Origin: Lachnospiraceae bacterium UBA7196
GTDB taxonomy: Bacteria; Bacillota; Clostridia; Lachnospirales; Lachnospiraceae
Direction: 5' to 3'
Length of the DNA stretch: 64,000 bases
Assembly: GCA_002490835.1 (NCBI GenBank)
Contig: DKUU01000027.1
Span: 52,590 to 116,589 of the forward strand
Shown here: positions 33,329 through 41,880 of the stretch, in pieces
How the letters are laid out: each line of letters starts with the position of its first letter
How positions within the stretch are numbered: the first letter of the stretch is position 1
Notes under the pieces: generated by a model
Databases searched by the model: none
Told to the model about the DNA's origin: nothing
What the model saw: the letters and a program-made list of their open reading frames with translations, nothing else
Made by a program: the position numbers and the translations under genes

Positions 33329-34951
33329 ATGGCTAAGGAAATCAAATATGGCGCAGAAGCCAGAGCAGCTTTGGAATCAGGCGTAAATCAGTTGGCGGAC
33401 ACCGTGCGGGTGACCCTTGGACCCAAAGGCAGGAACGTGGTGCTGGATAAGTCCTATGGCGCACCGCTGATCACCAACGACGGCGTGACTATTGCCAAGG
33501 AGATCGAGCTTGCGGACGCGTTTGAAAACATGGGCGCACAGCTTGTCAAGGAAGTGGCTACCAAGACCAACGATGTGGCGGGCGACGGCACCACCACAGC
33601 GACCGTGCTGGCGCAGGCAATGGTGAATGCGGGGATCAAGAATCTGGCTGCGGGCGCAAACCCGATTATCTTGAGAAAAGGTATGAAGAAGGCGACTGAA
33701 ACGGCGGTGGCAGCAATCGCAAAGATGAGCTCCAAGGTAAACGGCAAGGAGCATATCGCGAGAGTGGCAGCTGTTTCTTCCGGCGACGACGAAGTAGGTA
33801 AGCTGGTAGCGGACGCGATGGAGAAAGTTTCAGGTGACGGCGTTATCACCATCGAGGAGAGCAAGACCATGCTCACGGAGCTTGATCTGGTGGAAGGTAT
33901 GCAGTTTGACAGAGGTTACATCTCTGCTTATATGGCGACCGATATGGATAAGATGGAGGCGGTTTTGGAGAATCCCTACATCCTGATCACGGATAAGAAG
34001 ATTTCCAATATTCAGGAGATCCTGCCCCTCTTAGAGCAGATCGTACAGTCCGGCGCAAAGCTTTTGATCATCGCTGAGGATGTGGAGGGCGAGGCGCTCA
34101 CCACCCTGATCGTGAATAAACTGCGCGGTACCTTCAATGTGGTAGCAGTGAAGGCACCCGGCTACGGCGACAGAAGAAAAGATATGCTGCAGGATATCGC
34201 AATCCTCACAGGCGGTCAGGTGATCAGCTCCGAACTCGGATTTGAACTTAAGGATGCAACCCTCGATCAGCTCGGCCGTGCGAAATCCGTGAAGGTACAG
34301 AAAGAGAACACCGTGATCGTGGACGGCGAAGGTAAGAAGAAGGAGATCGAGGCAAGGATCAGCCAGATCAAGAAACAGATCGAGGAGACTACTTCCGATT
34401 TCGATAAGGAGAAACTGCAGGAGCGTCTGGCAAAACTGGCAGGCGGCGTAGCTGTGATCCGTGTGGGCGCGGCGACAGAGACTGAGATGAAAGAGGCGAA
34501 GCTTCGTCTGGAGGACGCGCTGGCAGCGACCAGAGCAGCCGTGGAGGAAGGCATCATCGCCGGCGGCGGTTCCGCATACGTTCATGCAGCCAAGGAAGTG
34601 GAGAAGATGGCAGATAAGTTGGAGGGCGACGAAAAGACAGGTGCACAGATCGTACTGAAGGCTCTCGAAGCGCCCCTGTATCACATCGTAGCGAACGCAG
34701 GTCTGGAAGGCTCCGTCATCATCAATAAGGTAAGAGAGTCCAAGGTGGGCGTAGGTTTTGACGCCCTGACCGAGGAGTATGTGGATATGGTGAAGGCAGG
34801 CATCCTTGATCCCGCGAAAGTGACCAGAAGCGCATTGCAGAACGCGACCAGCGTGGCAAGCACCCTGCTCACCACCGAGTCCGTAGTGGCCAACATCAAA
34901 GAGCCCGAACCCCCGATGCCTGCAGGCGGCCCCGGCATGGGGATGATGTAA
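33329..34951 (+). CDS. groEL: Chaperonin GroEL
   Basis: A 540-residue chaperonin with all hallmarks: VTLGPKGRNVVLDKSYG, the ATP-site DGTTTATVLAQ, AAVEEGIIAGGGSA and a Gly/Met-rich tail (GGPGMGMM). It folds proteins with GroES in the cytoplasm. The start has AGGAGG at eight bases. The gene has higher GC and strongly biased codons, as expected for a highly expressed protein. Confidence 0.99.
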   Translation: MAKEIKYGAEARAALESGVNQLADTVRVTLGPKGRNVVLDKSYGAPLITNDGVTIAKEIELADAFENMGAQLVKEVATKTNDVAGDGTTTATVLAQAMVNAGIKNLAAGANPIILRKGMKKATETAVAAIAKMSSKVNGKEHIARVAAVSSGDDEVGKLVADAMEKVSGDGVITIEESKTMLTELDLVEGMQFDRGYISAYMATDMDKMEAVLENPYILITDKKISNIQEILPLLEQIVQSGAKLLIIAEDVEGEALTTLIVNKLRGTFNVVAVKAPGYGDRRKDMLQDIAILTGGQVISSELGFELKDATLDQLGRAKSVKVQKENTVIVDGEGKKKEIEARISQIKKQIEETTSDFDKEKLQERLAKLAGGVAVIRVGAATETEMKEAKLRLEDALAATRAAVEEGIIAGGGSAYVHAAKEVEKMADKLEGDEKTGAQIVLKALEAPLYHIVANAGLEGSVIINKVRESKVGVGFDALTEEYVDMVKAGILDPAKVTRSALQNATSVASTLLTTESVVANIKEPEPPMPAGGPGMGMM

Positions 34952-35160
34952 CGTAATAAGCTGCGGCGCAGCAGATACGAGGAAAGGATATACTCCAAGC
35001 TTGCTTGAGAGTATGTCCTTTTCGAGTAGATGATATGGCGAAGCCAAACGATAGCGAGTGGCAATGCCACGAGCTATCGCTGCGCCGTGAACGAGCAAAG
35101 GTCCGTCGCAGACGGACAGAGAGCGCGTAAGCGCGGCTTTGCGAGTCTAACGTAATAAAA
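34952..35160 (+). other. Non-coding palindrome-rich stretch after groEL
   Basis: No gene is seen. It holds a terminator-like pair (AAGGATATACTC at about 34983 with GAGTATGTCCTT), then several compact palindromes: CGATAGC...GCTATCG around TGGCA/TGCCA (about 35050-35080), GTCCGTC-GCA-GACGGAC (about 35101-35117) and a GCGCGTAAGCGCG. Such a chain of hairpins looks like a small repeat element or a long structured 3' end; I cannot assign it. Confidence 0.5.
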
Positions 35161-35185
35161 AAATATAGAAAGCGAGGTGGACAAA

Positions 35186-35242
35186 ATGGCAAGGATAACA
35201 ATAAACATACTGATAAAATCGAATGCTGTTTTGTCCATTTAG
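35186..35242 (+). CDS. Leader peptide upstream of tandem GNAT gene
   Basis: An 18-codon frame (MARITINILIKSNAVLSI) begins at ATG 35186 with AGGTGG eight bases upstream and ends with TAG at 35240. It lies in front of a set of mutually exclusive hairpins that reach the next ribosome binding site. The peptide is rich in Ile. Codons 9-12 (CTGATAAAATC, 35210-35220) also form one arm of an alternative hairpin. Short size and position are those of regulatory leader peptides, where ribosome stalling induces the downstream gene. Confidence 0.65.
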   Translation: MARITINILIKSNAVLSI

Positions 35243-35246
35243 CAGG

Positions 35247-35315
35247 AACCTCTTTTCATGGATATCAAAATCGCTTCTGATTTTATCAGGAGCGATTTTA
35301 TATTAGAAAGAGGTT
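35247..35315 (+). promoter_or_regulatory. Attenuator with sequestered ribosome binding site
   Basis: AACCTCTTT (35247-35255) pairs with AAAGAGGTT (35307-35315), which contains the Shine-Dalgarno of the GNAT gene. Nested inside, AAAATCGCT (35267-35275) and CTGAT pair with ATCAG and AGCGATTTT (35291-35299), a terminator-like stem. Alternatively CTGATAAAATC (35210-35220, inside the leader peptide gene) pairs perfectly with GATTTTATCAG (35279-35289), which would open the nested stem. A third pair, TGGACAAAA (35178-35186) with TTTTGTCCA (35229-35237), covers the leader start. Confidence 0.7.
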
Positions 35316-35319
35316 AAAA

Positions 35320-36279
35320 ATGAAAAAAGACAGAGAAGTAAAAATAATCAGATATCCCGATGAGCACGTCTTGCGTGCCGTCTCAAGAAGACATATTGAA
35401 ATGGCGGATGAAGTCATAAAGGGGCAGACGAACCTGATCCTGACAGCCCATTATCATTCTGATTTCTTCTGCGCGATCATGTATCACGAAAACGGTGTAA
35501 TTATTGGATATGCGAATTTTGTTTGCAGTAGTGTAGAACGCTCAAAGTGGTTTTACTGCGACTTGTGGGTTATCCCGGAATACAGGAGACAGGGATGCGC
35601 GACACAGATCGTCAATACCGCACGGCAGTATTTGTCAGAATTGGACGCCAAGACGCTGTTATGCACGGTTGAGCCGCATAATGAAGCATCGCTCAAGCTC
35701 CATCAATCGCTGGGATTTGAACAGATTGAGACGCAGCCTTTTGAGGATTTTGAAGTGGATGGTCTGCTCATGTACAAAATCGATCTCCCCAGACAGTTTA
35801 ATATGGTTCCATTGGTGGATGACTTTAATTATTTGATGGTTATTTGCGACTTACTTACGCAGCCGGAAAATGTAGAAACGCTGCATTTGCGGACCATACC
35901 GAAAAGCGAATATAAACGATTTTATCAGGAAATGAAAGCGGCGCTGCTTCATGGGGCGGCTGATGAAAGAAATTATATGATCAGAAAAGGGGTAGTACCG
36001 ATCGGGTGGTTAAAGATGAAGGAAGAGTGCGGTGATAGTTTGCGGATCAGTATGCTTATCGTTCATGAAAAGTACAGGAATCTTGGGGCCGGATCATTTG
36101 TCTTACAATTTGCAGAGGAATTGGCGGCAGCAAACCAGTATAGTCATATCAACGTACAGATAACGTCAGATAACGTAACGGCCCTGGCTTTTTATCAAAA
36201 GAACGGATATGAAATCGTTGGTGAAGAGATGTGCAGAAACGAAGATGATACCGAGTCAGTCAGATATATATATTACTGA
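35320..36279 (+). CDS. Tandem GNAT N-acetyltransferase
   Basis: A 319-residue protein with two GNAT domains. The first (about residues 20-155) has LWVIPEYRRQGCATQIV, the acetyl-CoA-binding R/Q-x-x-G-x-A motif, and NEASLKLHQSLGF. The second (about 190-315) has MLIVHEKYRNLGAGSFVLQFA and NVTALAFYQKNGYEIVGEE. Such enzymes acetylate amines of antibiotics, peptides or metabolites. Control by a leader peptide suggests inducible expression, as in antibiotic-response genes; the substrate is not known. Confidence 0.85.
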   Translation: MKKDREVKIIRYPDEHVLRAVSRRHIEMADEVIKGQTNLILTAHYHSDFFCAIMYHENGVIIGYANFVCSSVERSKWFYCDLWVIPEYRRQGCATQIVNTARQYLSELDAKTLLCTVEPHNEASLKLHQSLGFEQIETQPFEDFEVDGLLMYKIDLPRQFNMVPLVDDFNYLMVICDLLTQPENVETLHLRTIPKSEYKRFYQEMKAALLHGAADERNYMIRKGVVPIGWLKMKEECGDSLRISMLIVHEKYRNLGAGSFVLQFAEELAAANQYSHINVQITSDNVTALAFYQKNGYEIVGEEMCRNEDDTESVRYIYY

Positions 36280-36290
36280 AAGAAATCCGG

Positions 36291-36318
36291 GAGGGACAGC
36301 AGTAGCTGGCCCTCGTTT
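36291..36318 (+). terminator. Intrinsic terminator
   Basis: GAGGGACAGC (36291-36300) pairs with GCTGGCCCTC (36305-36314), followed by GTTTTCC. Confidence 0.75.
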
Positions 36319-36356
36319 TCCACAGCGGATGCATTTCATCTGAAAGGATTCTTCGC

Positions 36357-36821
36357 TTAAAATTTCGCATTATCGTAGTTGTAGGGAATACTTGTCCCAA
36401 CGAGAACATCTTCAATTTTTTCCAGAATCAGCCAATCATCCATATTCCCCTGATGTTCAAAAGAAAGGGGCGGTATTTCCGTAACATTTTCAAATTCCAC
36501 CAGACACAGGCACTTTTTATGCCACCGTTCTTTCTGTTTCTCTGATAAGTTCAGTTTATCCTGATGCTCCGCAAGGGTTTTTGTGATCTCTTCGTCAGAA
36601 AGTTTCACAAAATTCTGCACATCTTTTACGATAGCGGTGGACTTGATCTCGGCGCTTCCCTTTTCCATGAAATAGAGGCGCTCACCCGCAAAAACTCTGC
36701 TGTGGGGAATCTTTCTGCCCGCGGCGCCGCGCACGATCATGGTCTTTGTCCCCGCCATGATTTTATCCAGTACTTTTTCTCCTTTTTTGCCTGCGTTATC
36801 GCAGTAAACTAAATGTACCAT
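36357..36821 (-). CDS. ASCH/PUA-like domain protein
   Basis: A 154-residue small protein. The segment KIMAGTKTMIVRGAAGRKIPHSRVFAGERLYFMEKG, quoted here in parts (TMIVRGAAGRKIPH and GERLYFMEKG), has the strand pattern of ASCH or PUA-like RNA-binding domains. It is encoded directly downstream of the AraC regulator gene on the same strand (three bases apart), so the two are cotranscribed. Biochemical role unknown. Confidence 0.65.
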   Translation of the reverse strand: MVHLVYCDNAGKKGEKVLDKIMAGTKTMIVRGAAGRKIPHSRVFAGERLYFMEKGSAEIKSTAIVKDVQNFVKLSDEEITKTLAEHQDKLNLSEKQKERWHKKCLCLVEFENVTEIPPLSFEHQGNMDDWLILEKIEDVLVGTSIPYNYDNAKF

Positions 36822-36824
36822 GTT

Positions 36825-37688
36825 TTATTCCTCCTCTATGATCGGTATCCATATTTGACTTAAATAATTGCTGTCATAGACATTTCCATCGCTGTACCAT
36901 TCTATTTCCGGGCAGGGTGCGTGCCGGAACGGATATTTGACAAGCCATTCTTCATTGAGATATTGCCAGCCTTTCTGGATTGCCTGCGGAACGGGACCGT
37001 GGCAGTCAAAAACTGCCCAGGCAGCATTTGGGATATGGATTTCGGTAAAGCCTTGCGGCAGTTCCTGATCGGATATCGTCATGATGGAATATTCGATTTG
37101 GTTTGACCGTTCCTCATAAGCGCCAAACAGACCAAATATCCCTTTGGGGGAAGCGGTGTCCATCGAGACCAGCTTCGCAAAAATACCGCTGCGTTGACAT
37201 TCGCTCCAAAATTCTGGTATTTTCTTGTAATGCAGATTATTTTCGCAGGACACTATAATACTTTTTCCCACTAATCGGAAACTGTCTTTTTCTTCCAGTT
37301 TCCACGAATATTCATGGTGATCTGCTATCTGCATTTTCGGAACCACTTTTAAGGCAGCATTCTGATTCCGCGCTGCGCTTGGTGATACGCCATGAAAATA
37401 CTGAAATGCTTTTGCAAATGACGTAGGAGAATCATAACCGTATTTGTAGCTGATATCGATCACTTTTAAATTTGTGCTTTTCAGGTCATATCCGGCTAAC
37501 GTTAGTTTCCGTGAACGGATATATTCAGAAAAACTGATGCCGTTCATATAGGAAAACACTTTTTGAAAGAAGCCAAAAGAGCATTCCGCGATTTTGGCGA
37601 TCTCTTCACTGTTGATTGGTTCTTCTTTTCTCTGTAAATGATTTTCGACATAGTCAATGATCAGCTGTAGTTTTTCATTCCACTCCAT
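36825..37688 (-). CDS. AraC-family regulator with GyrI-like effector domain
   Basis: A 287-residue regulator. Residues about 8-105 form the AraC DNA-binding domain (EEIAKIAECSFGFFQKVFSY and VIDISYKYGYDSPTSFAKAFQ), here at the N-terminus as in Rob/SoxS-like multidrug regulators. The C-terminal part (FRLVGKSIIVSCENN, then EYSIMTIS and WAVFDCHGPVP) matches the GyrI-like small-molecule-binding fold. It probably senses a hydrophobic compound or peptide and regulates its neighbours. Confidence 0.88.
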   Translation of the reverse strand: MEWNEKLQLIIDYVENHLQRKEEPINSEEIAKIAECSFGFFQKVFSYMNGISFSEYIRSRKLTLAGYDLKSTNLKVIDISYKYGYDSPTSFAKAFQYFHGVSPSAARNQNAALKVVPKMQIADHHEYSWKLEEKDSFRLVGKSIIVSCENNLHYKKIPEFWSECQRSGIFAKLVSMDTASPKGIFGLFGAYEERSNQIEYSIMTISDQELPQGFTEIHIPNAAWAVFDCHGPVPQAIQKGWQYLNEEWLVKYPFRHAPCPEIEWYSDGNVYDSNYLSQIWIPIIEEE

Positions 37689-37884
37689 GTTTTGTTCCTT
37701 TCGATTCGGTCCCTGTTATTTTAGCAAATGGTTTTTGACGGTTCCTCTTATTTTTGGTTCTGTATGGATAGTATAATACACTGGCAGGAGAAGGGGCGGA
37801 CAAAATTGTTTGTTTGGCAAAAATGTTATATGATACAATCAATACAGTAGAGAACCGATCACACGAATATGGGGGAAACACTTT

Positions 37885-38625
37885 ATGAATAAGTCCCGGA
37901 CAAAAAAGCATGATAACAAAAAGAAATGGTATTTCCTGACGGTACAGATGCTGATAGCGATATATTTTCTCTGCGCCTGCGCTGACAAAGAACAAGCATC
38001 GACACAGCCTCTTTCAGAAAAATTAAATGAAGAGACGGTGCGGGAACTCGCTCCGGACTTAAACCGTAACGGAATAACGGAGGAAGTGCGCCTGATTGAA
38101 ATCGAAAATGGACAGGAACTGCAAATTCTGGAAAACGGGGAACTGGTTGACAGGGAGACCGGATATTATGCACATGCGGGGCAGACGTCCATTTTCCTTT
38201 GTACGCTGGATGGGGAAGACTATCTTCTGCGCTATCATCCAACTATGTATCAGGGCGTCGGCTCTTACGGCTATTCGCTGTGTGTTTTTACGGATGACAA
38301 GGAAACTGTGGACAGATGGAACGAGATCGATTTTGATATCAACTTCGGGTCGCCCGTCCATAACGGATTTGACCCTGAGGCGATCGCCGTGTTTATGGAT
38401 GAGATCAACGACCTGTTTTCCCACAGCGTTCAACTGCTCAATACCGCAAGCGACCTGTCGGATACATTTGAGAGGGAAGGGCGGCTCTATGACAGCTTGT
38501 GGTGGCTGGATATCTGGGAACCGGAATTTGTCAGGGATGAAAGTAAGTCTTTGCGGGAGAATTTAGAGGAGTTTCGAACTGCCATGACAGCGGTGGCAGA
38601 GCCAGACGGTCTGTCGATTAATTAA
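37885..38625 (+). CDS. Putative lipoprotein with EF-hand-like loop
   Basis: A 246-residue protein. The start has a charged n-region, a hydrophobic stretch and a lipobox-like FLCAC with Cys32. After it, DLNRNGITEEV resembles a dockerin or EF-hand calcium loop, as in lipoproteins with repeat-type N-domains. The rest (YAHAGQTSIFLC, YRYHP-like strands, IFDINFG) has no family I recognise. It stands alone between the AraC pair and the toxin-antitoxin locus. A possible promoter lies upstream (TTGTTT 37806, TATGAT 37829). Confidence 0.65.
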   Translation: MNKSRTKKHDNKKKWYFLTVQMLIAIYFLCACADKEQASTQPLSEKLNEETVRELAPDLNRNGITEEVRLIEIENGQELQILENGELVDRETGYYAHAGQTSIFLCTLDGEDYLLRYHPTMYQGVGSYGYSLCVFTDDKETVDRWNEIDFDINFGSPVHNGFDPEAIAVFMDEINDLFSHSVQLLNTASDLSDTFEREGRLYDSLWWLDIWEPEFVRDESKSLRENLEEFRTAMTAVAEPDGLSIN

Positions 38626-38693
38626 AACTTGCTAACGTTTTTGCGTAGGTTTTGCCTGATGTATTAATTGGTATGTGGTAAGAGATATTTTAA

Positions 38694-38722
38694 TTGACAT
38701 ATTTATTTATGCTGTGTATTAT
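38694..38722 (+). promoter_or_regulatory. Strong promoter of the antitoxin RNA
   Basis: TTGACA (38694-38699) and TATTAT (38717-38722) with a 17-base spacer. It is placed to start the repeat RNA about seven bases downstream. Confidence 0.75.
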
Positions 38723-38750
38723 AATACTTAGAAGGGGATTGCTCCCCACA

Positions 38751-38842
38751 AAATATTGTTCGCTTCCCGATATGCGGCTTATAAATGGTCGGGATTACAA
38801 ATATTGTTCGCTTCCCGATATGCGGCTTATAAATGGTCGGGA
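38751..38842 (+). repeat. Two direct 44-base repeats, period 48
   Basis: Copies 38751-38794 and 38799-38842 are identical, separated by TTAC. Each begins AAATATTGTTCGC and ends TCGGGA. Confidence 0.95.
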
Positions 38843-38857
38843 CTAAAATGTTTGTGG

Positions 38858-38879
38858 CGCTCTGCCGAAAGGCAGGGCG
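38858..38879 (+). terminator. GAAA-tetraloop hairpin between antitoxin RNA and toxin gene
   Basis: CGCTCTGCC (38858-38866) pairs with GGCAGGGCG (38871-38879) around GAAA; a weak T/A-rich tail (TTACTTATAT) follows. It probably ends most transcripts but lets some read into the toxin gene. Confidence 0.7.
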
Positions 38880-38937
38880 TTACTTATATATATGTATATA
38901 TGTAGACCTGTATGTGGAAGCTTAAGAGGGGGATTTT

Positions 38938-39432
38938 ATGCGAGAGGCGCAGTTATATTTTCTTTCAGATCAATATTATATTGATTTTCCGGATGATAAA
39001 CTGATGAAAAATAAAGATATGATTGACGGTGTTCCACACAATCGTCCCTGCTTCTATGCGTTTCGCGATTCCAAATTGAGCGAGATTTACTGGATTGTCC
39101 CTATTTCATCTAAATATGAAAAATTTAAGCGGATAGAGCAGGAAAAAATGAGAGAATACGGGCATTGTAATACAATCCGCTTTGGTAGGGTTCTTGGCAG
39201 AAATACGGCATTTTTGATTCAAAATATGTGTCCCGCGACAGAGAGGTATTTGACTGCGTACATAGACAAAAATAATCAGCCCATTTGTATAGACGGTCGT
39301 ATTGCTGCTGATGTGGAAAAGAATGCACGTGATGTTCTTGCCATCGCCAAACGGGGAGCAAAAGTGATTTTCCCTGACGTATTTAAAATCTATCAGAGTC
39401 TTGCCCGACAAATTCAAGATGAAAAGGGATAA
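38938..39432 (+). CDS. Type III toxin, CptN/ToxN-like endoribonuclease
   Basis: A 164-residue basic protein starting at ATG 38938 after GAGGGGG. Visible blocks are LYFLSDQYYIDF at the start, then CFYAFRDSKLSEIYWIVPISSKYEKFKRI, GRVLGRNTAFLIQNMCPATERYL, and a helical end (FPDVFKIYQSLARQI). The pattern (a short beta strand, a 'W-V/G-I/V-P-I/L-S-S-K' stretch, then a core helix) recalls the ToxN/AbiQ, TenpN and CptN toxins; the CptN group is the closest I recall. Known for the family: endoribonuclease toxins held inactive by repeat RNA, often giving phage defence. Activity here is inferred from repeat, terminator and protein together. Confidence 0.75.
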   Translation: MREAQLYFLSDQYYIDFPDDKLMKNKDMIDGVPHNRPCFYAFRDSKLSEIYWIVPISSKYEKFKRIEQEKMREYGHCNTIRFGRVLGRNTAFLIQNMCPATERYLTAYIDKNNQPICIDGRIAADVEKNARDVLAIAKRGAKVIFPDVFKIYQSLARQIQDEKG

Positions 39433-39470
39433 CTGGAAAAGGGGAGCATAAATAAATATTTTGAATACAC

Positions 39471-39499
39471 TTGCAAATAATAGGAGAATGGCGTAAAAT
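39471..39499 (+). promoter_or_regulatory. Sigma-A promoter of the stringent-response gene
   Basis: TTGCAA (39471-39476) and TAAAAT (39494-39499), 17-base spacer, 47 bases before ATG 39546. Confidence 0.65.
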
Positions 39500-39545
39500 T
39501 GCTAGTATGCAACATTATGTAATCCGCTAAGGGTTCGGTGAGCGT

Positions 39546-41861
39546 ATGACGACAGAAGAAAAGACTGAGCTGGTCATTGACGACGGCAGAATCGAATCAA
39601 TTGAAGAATTTCAGACTCCGGGTCAGCTCTATGAGGAGCTTATTCTTCGTGTGCGCAAATATCACCCTTCCACGGACATCAGTTTGATCAGAAAAGCGTA
39701 TCAGGTCGCCTCCGAGGCCCATCAGGGGCAGGTGCGTAAATCCGGGGAGCCTTATATCATCCATCCGCTGTATGTCGCTATCATCCTTGCAGATCTGGAG
39801 CTGGATAAAGAAACGATCGTGGCGGGCCTTCTGCATGATGTGGTGGAAGATACCATCATGACGGATGAGGAGATCGCGGAGCAGTTCGGCGATGACGTTG
39901 CCCTTTTGGTGGATGGCGTCACAAAGCTCGATAAACTTAATTTCCACGGAGAACACGCGAATCAGGATAAGGATGCGGAAAAGCTGGAGCGGCAGGCGGA
40001 GAACCTGCGCAAGATGTTCCTTGCGATGGCGAAGGATATTCGCGTCATTTTGATCAAACTGGCGGATCGCCTACACAATATGCGGACGCTGCAGCATATG
40101 CGTCCGGAAAAACAGCAGGAGATCGCGAGGGAGACGCTTGATATTTATTCTCCCATTGCCCAGCGATTGGGCATTTCTAAAATAAAGGTGGAGTTAGACG
40201 ATTTGTCATTGAAATATTTAGAACCGGAAGCTTACTACGATCTGGTGGATAAGATTGCGATCAGAAAGAGCGAGCGGGAACGTTACATTCAGACCATCGT
40301 GGACGAGGTGAGCGTCCATATCAAAAACGCGGGCATCAAAGCCCAGATCGACGGCCGTATCAAGCATTTTTTCAGCATTTACAAGAAGATGAAAAACCAG
40401 AATAAGTCCATCGACCAGATTTACGATCTGTTCGCGGTGCGCATCATCGTGGACACGGTGCAGGACTGTTATGCGGCACTCGGTGTGATTCACGAGATGT
40501 ATAAGCCGATTCCCGGCCGTTTCAAGGACTATATCGCCATGCCGAAGGCGAATATGTACCAGTCACTTCATACGACGCTGATCGGTGCGAGCGGCCAGCC
40601 GTTCGAAATCCAGATCCGCACCTACGAGATGCACAAGGCGGCGGAGTACGGTATCGCGGCCCATTGGAAATATAAGGAAGCCTCCGACGGAAAGAAAGTG
40701 GAGACGCAGGAGGAAGAAAAGCTCGTCTGGCTGCGTCAGATTCTGGAGTGGCAGCAGGATCTTTCGGACAATAAAGAATTTTTGAACCTTTTAAAGGATG
40801 ACTTAAACCTTTTTTCTGACAATGTGTACTGTTTTACGCCGACCGGGGATGCCAAGAGCCTGCCTGCAGGTTCCACGCCCATCGACTTTGCCTACAGCAT
40901 ACACAGCGCAGTGGGGAATAAGATGATCGGCGCGCGCGTAAACGGCAAGCTGGTCAATATTGATTATGAGATTAAAAACGGCGACCGGGTGGAGATCATG
41001 ACCTCCCAGAACTCAAAAGGTCCCAGCCGAGACTGGCTCAATGTGGTCAAGAGCACGCAGGCGAAAAATAAGATCAACCAGTGGTTCAAGCACGAGCTGA
41101 AAGAAGAAAATATCGTCAAGGGTAAGGAATTGATCATATCCTACTGCAAGGCAAAGACCATCAATATGCAGGAGGTAATCATTCCCAAATATCAGGAAGC
41201 TATCATGAGGAAATATGGCTTTCAGGATTGGGAATCGGTATTGGCGGCGGTGGGACACGGCGCGCTCAAGGAGGGGCAGGTCCTAAACCGCATGCTGGAA
41301 ATGTATGACAATGACCACAAGCGGGAGATGACTGATGCCGAGGTGATGGCGGAGGTAGAAAACAGCGTTCAGACAAACCGCGGCAGGCTCCAGAAGAGCG
41401 CGAGCGGTATTGTGGTCAAGGGCATTCATGATGTGGCGGTGCGTTTCTCCAAGTGCTGCAGCCCTGTGCCGGGAGATGAAATCGTTGGTTTTGTGACGAG
41501 AGGCAGAGGTATTTCCATCCACAGGACAGACTGCATGAATATCCTGAATCTGCCGGAGATCGACAGGAACCGTCTAATCGACGCGGAGTGGCAGCAGGAG
41601 GAAGTGGCGGAAAGCGGCGGAAAGTATCTGGTGGAGATAAACATCTATGCCAACAACAGAAACGGACTTTTGGCGGATGTATCCAGAGCGCTTACGGAAA
41701 AAAATATTGATATTCTGGCGCTTAACACTCGCGTGAGCAAGCAGGGGACGGCAACGATCATGATCAATTTTGAGATCAGCGGCAGGGAAGAATTGCAGCG
41801 TATCATAGATAAGCTGAGGACGATAGAAAGCATTCTTGAAATTGAGAGAACCACAGGGTAA
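39546..41861 (+). CDS. relA: Bifunctional (p)ppGpp synthetase/hydrolase
   Basis: A 771-residue Rel/Spo protein. The N-terminal HD hydrolase domain has HQGQVRKSGEPYIIHPL and GLLHDVVEDT. The synthetase domain has DLFAVRIIVDTVQDCY, the GRFKDYIAMPKANMYQSLHT segment in parts and the EIQIRT motif. A TGS domain (FTPTGDAKSLPAGSTPIDFAY) and a C-terminal ACT domain (NRNGLLADVSRALTE) follow. It makes and degrades the alarmone (p)ppGpp in response to amino acid starvation at the ribosome. The hydrolase residues look intact, so it is likely bifunctional as in other Bacillota. Confidence 0.96.
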   Translation: MTTEEKTELVIDDGRIESIEEFQTPGQLYEELILRVRKYHPSTDISLIRKAYQVASEAHQGQVRKSGEPYIIHPLYVAIILADLELDKETIVAGLLHDVVEDTIMTDEEIAEQFGDDVALLVDGVTKLDKLNFHGEHANQDKDAEKLERQAENLRKMFLAMAKDIRVILIKLADRLHNMRTLQHMRPEKQQEIARETLDIYSPIAQRLGISKIKVELDDLSLKYLEPEAYYDLVDKIAIRKSERERYIQTIVDEVSVHIKNAGIKAQIDGRIKHFFSIYKKMKNQNKSIDQIYDLFAVRIIVDTVQDCYAALGVIHEMYKPIPGRFKDYIAMPKANMYQSLHTTLIGASGQPFEIQIRTYEMHKAAEYGIAAHWKYKEASDGKKVETQEEEKLVWLRQILEWQQDLSDNKEFLNLLKDDLNLFSDNVYCFTPTGDAKSLPAGSTPIDFAYSIHSAVGNKMIGARVNGKLVNIDYEIKNGDRVEIMTSQNSKGPSRDWLNVVKSTQAKNKINQWFKHELKEENIVKGKELIISYCKAKTINMQEVIIPKYQEAIMRKYGFQDWESVLAAVGHGALKEGQVLNRMLEMYDNDHKREMTDAEVMAEVENSVQTNRGRLQKSASGIVVKGIHDVAVRFSKCCSPVPGDEIVGFVTRGRGISIHRTDCMNILNLPEIDRNRLIDAEWQQEEVAESGGKYLVEINIYANNRNGLLADVSRALTEKNIDILALNTRVSKQGTATIMINFEISGREELQRIIDKLRTIESILEIERTTG

Positions 41862-41880
41862 AAGTAGAGTGGAGGTTGAT

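Larger units (their letters stand above)
38730..38885 (+). ncRNA. Type III antitoxin RNA (tandem-repeat, CptI-like)
   Basis: A non-coding stretch runs from a strong promoter to a GAAA-loop hairpin. It contains two identical 44-base copies (38751-38794 and 38799-38842), period 48. Each copy has CCCGA...TCGGG arms that can form a stem. A degenerate partial third copy may follow (38843-38857). Repeat RNA, terminator, then toxin gene is the standard order of type III toxin-antitoxin loci, in which the RNA repeats bind and inhibit the toxin and are cut by it. Confidence 0.75.

Noticed and set aside
34031..35098. Long minus-strand ORF opposite groEL (355 codons)
   Set aside because: It mirrors the codon-biased groEL gene, has no ribosome site or recognisable domain, and is rich in His and Cys as antisense shadows often are.
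38751..38842. Two direct repeats as a possible CRISPR array
   Set aside because: The gap between copies is only four bases, there are only two copies and no cas genes. The repeat plus terminator plus toxin gene fits a type III antitoxin better.
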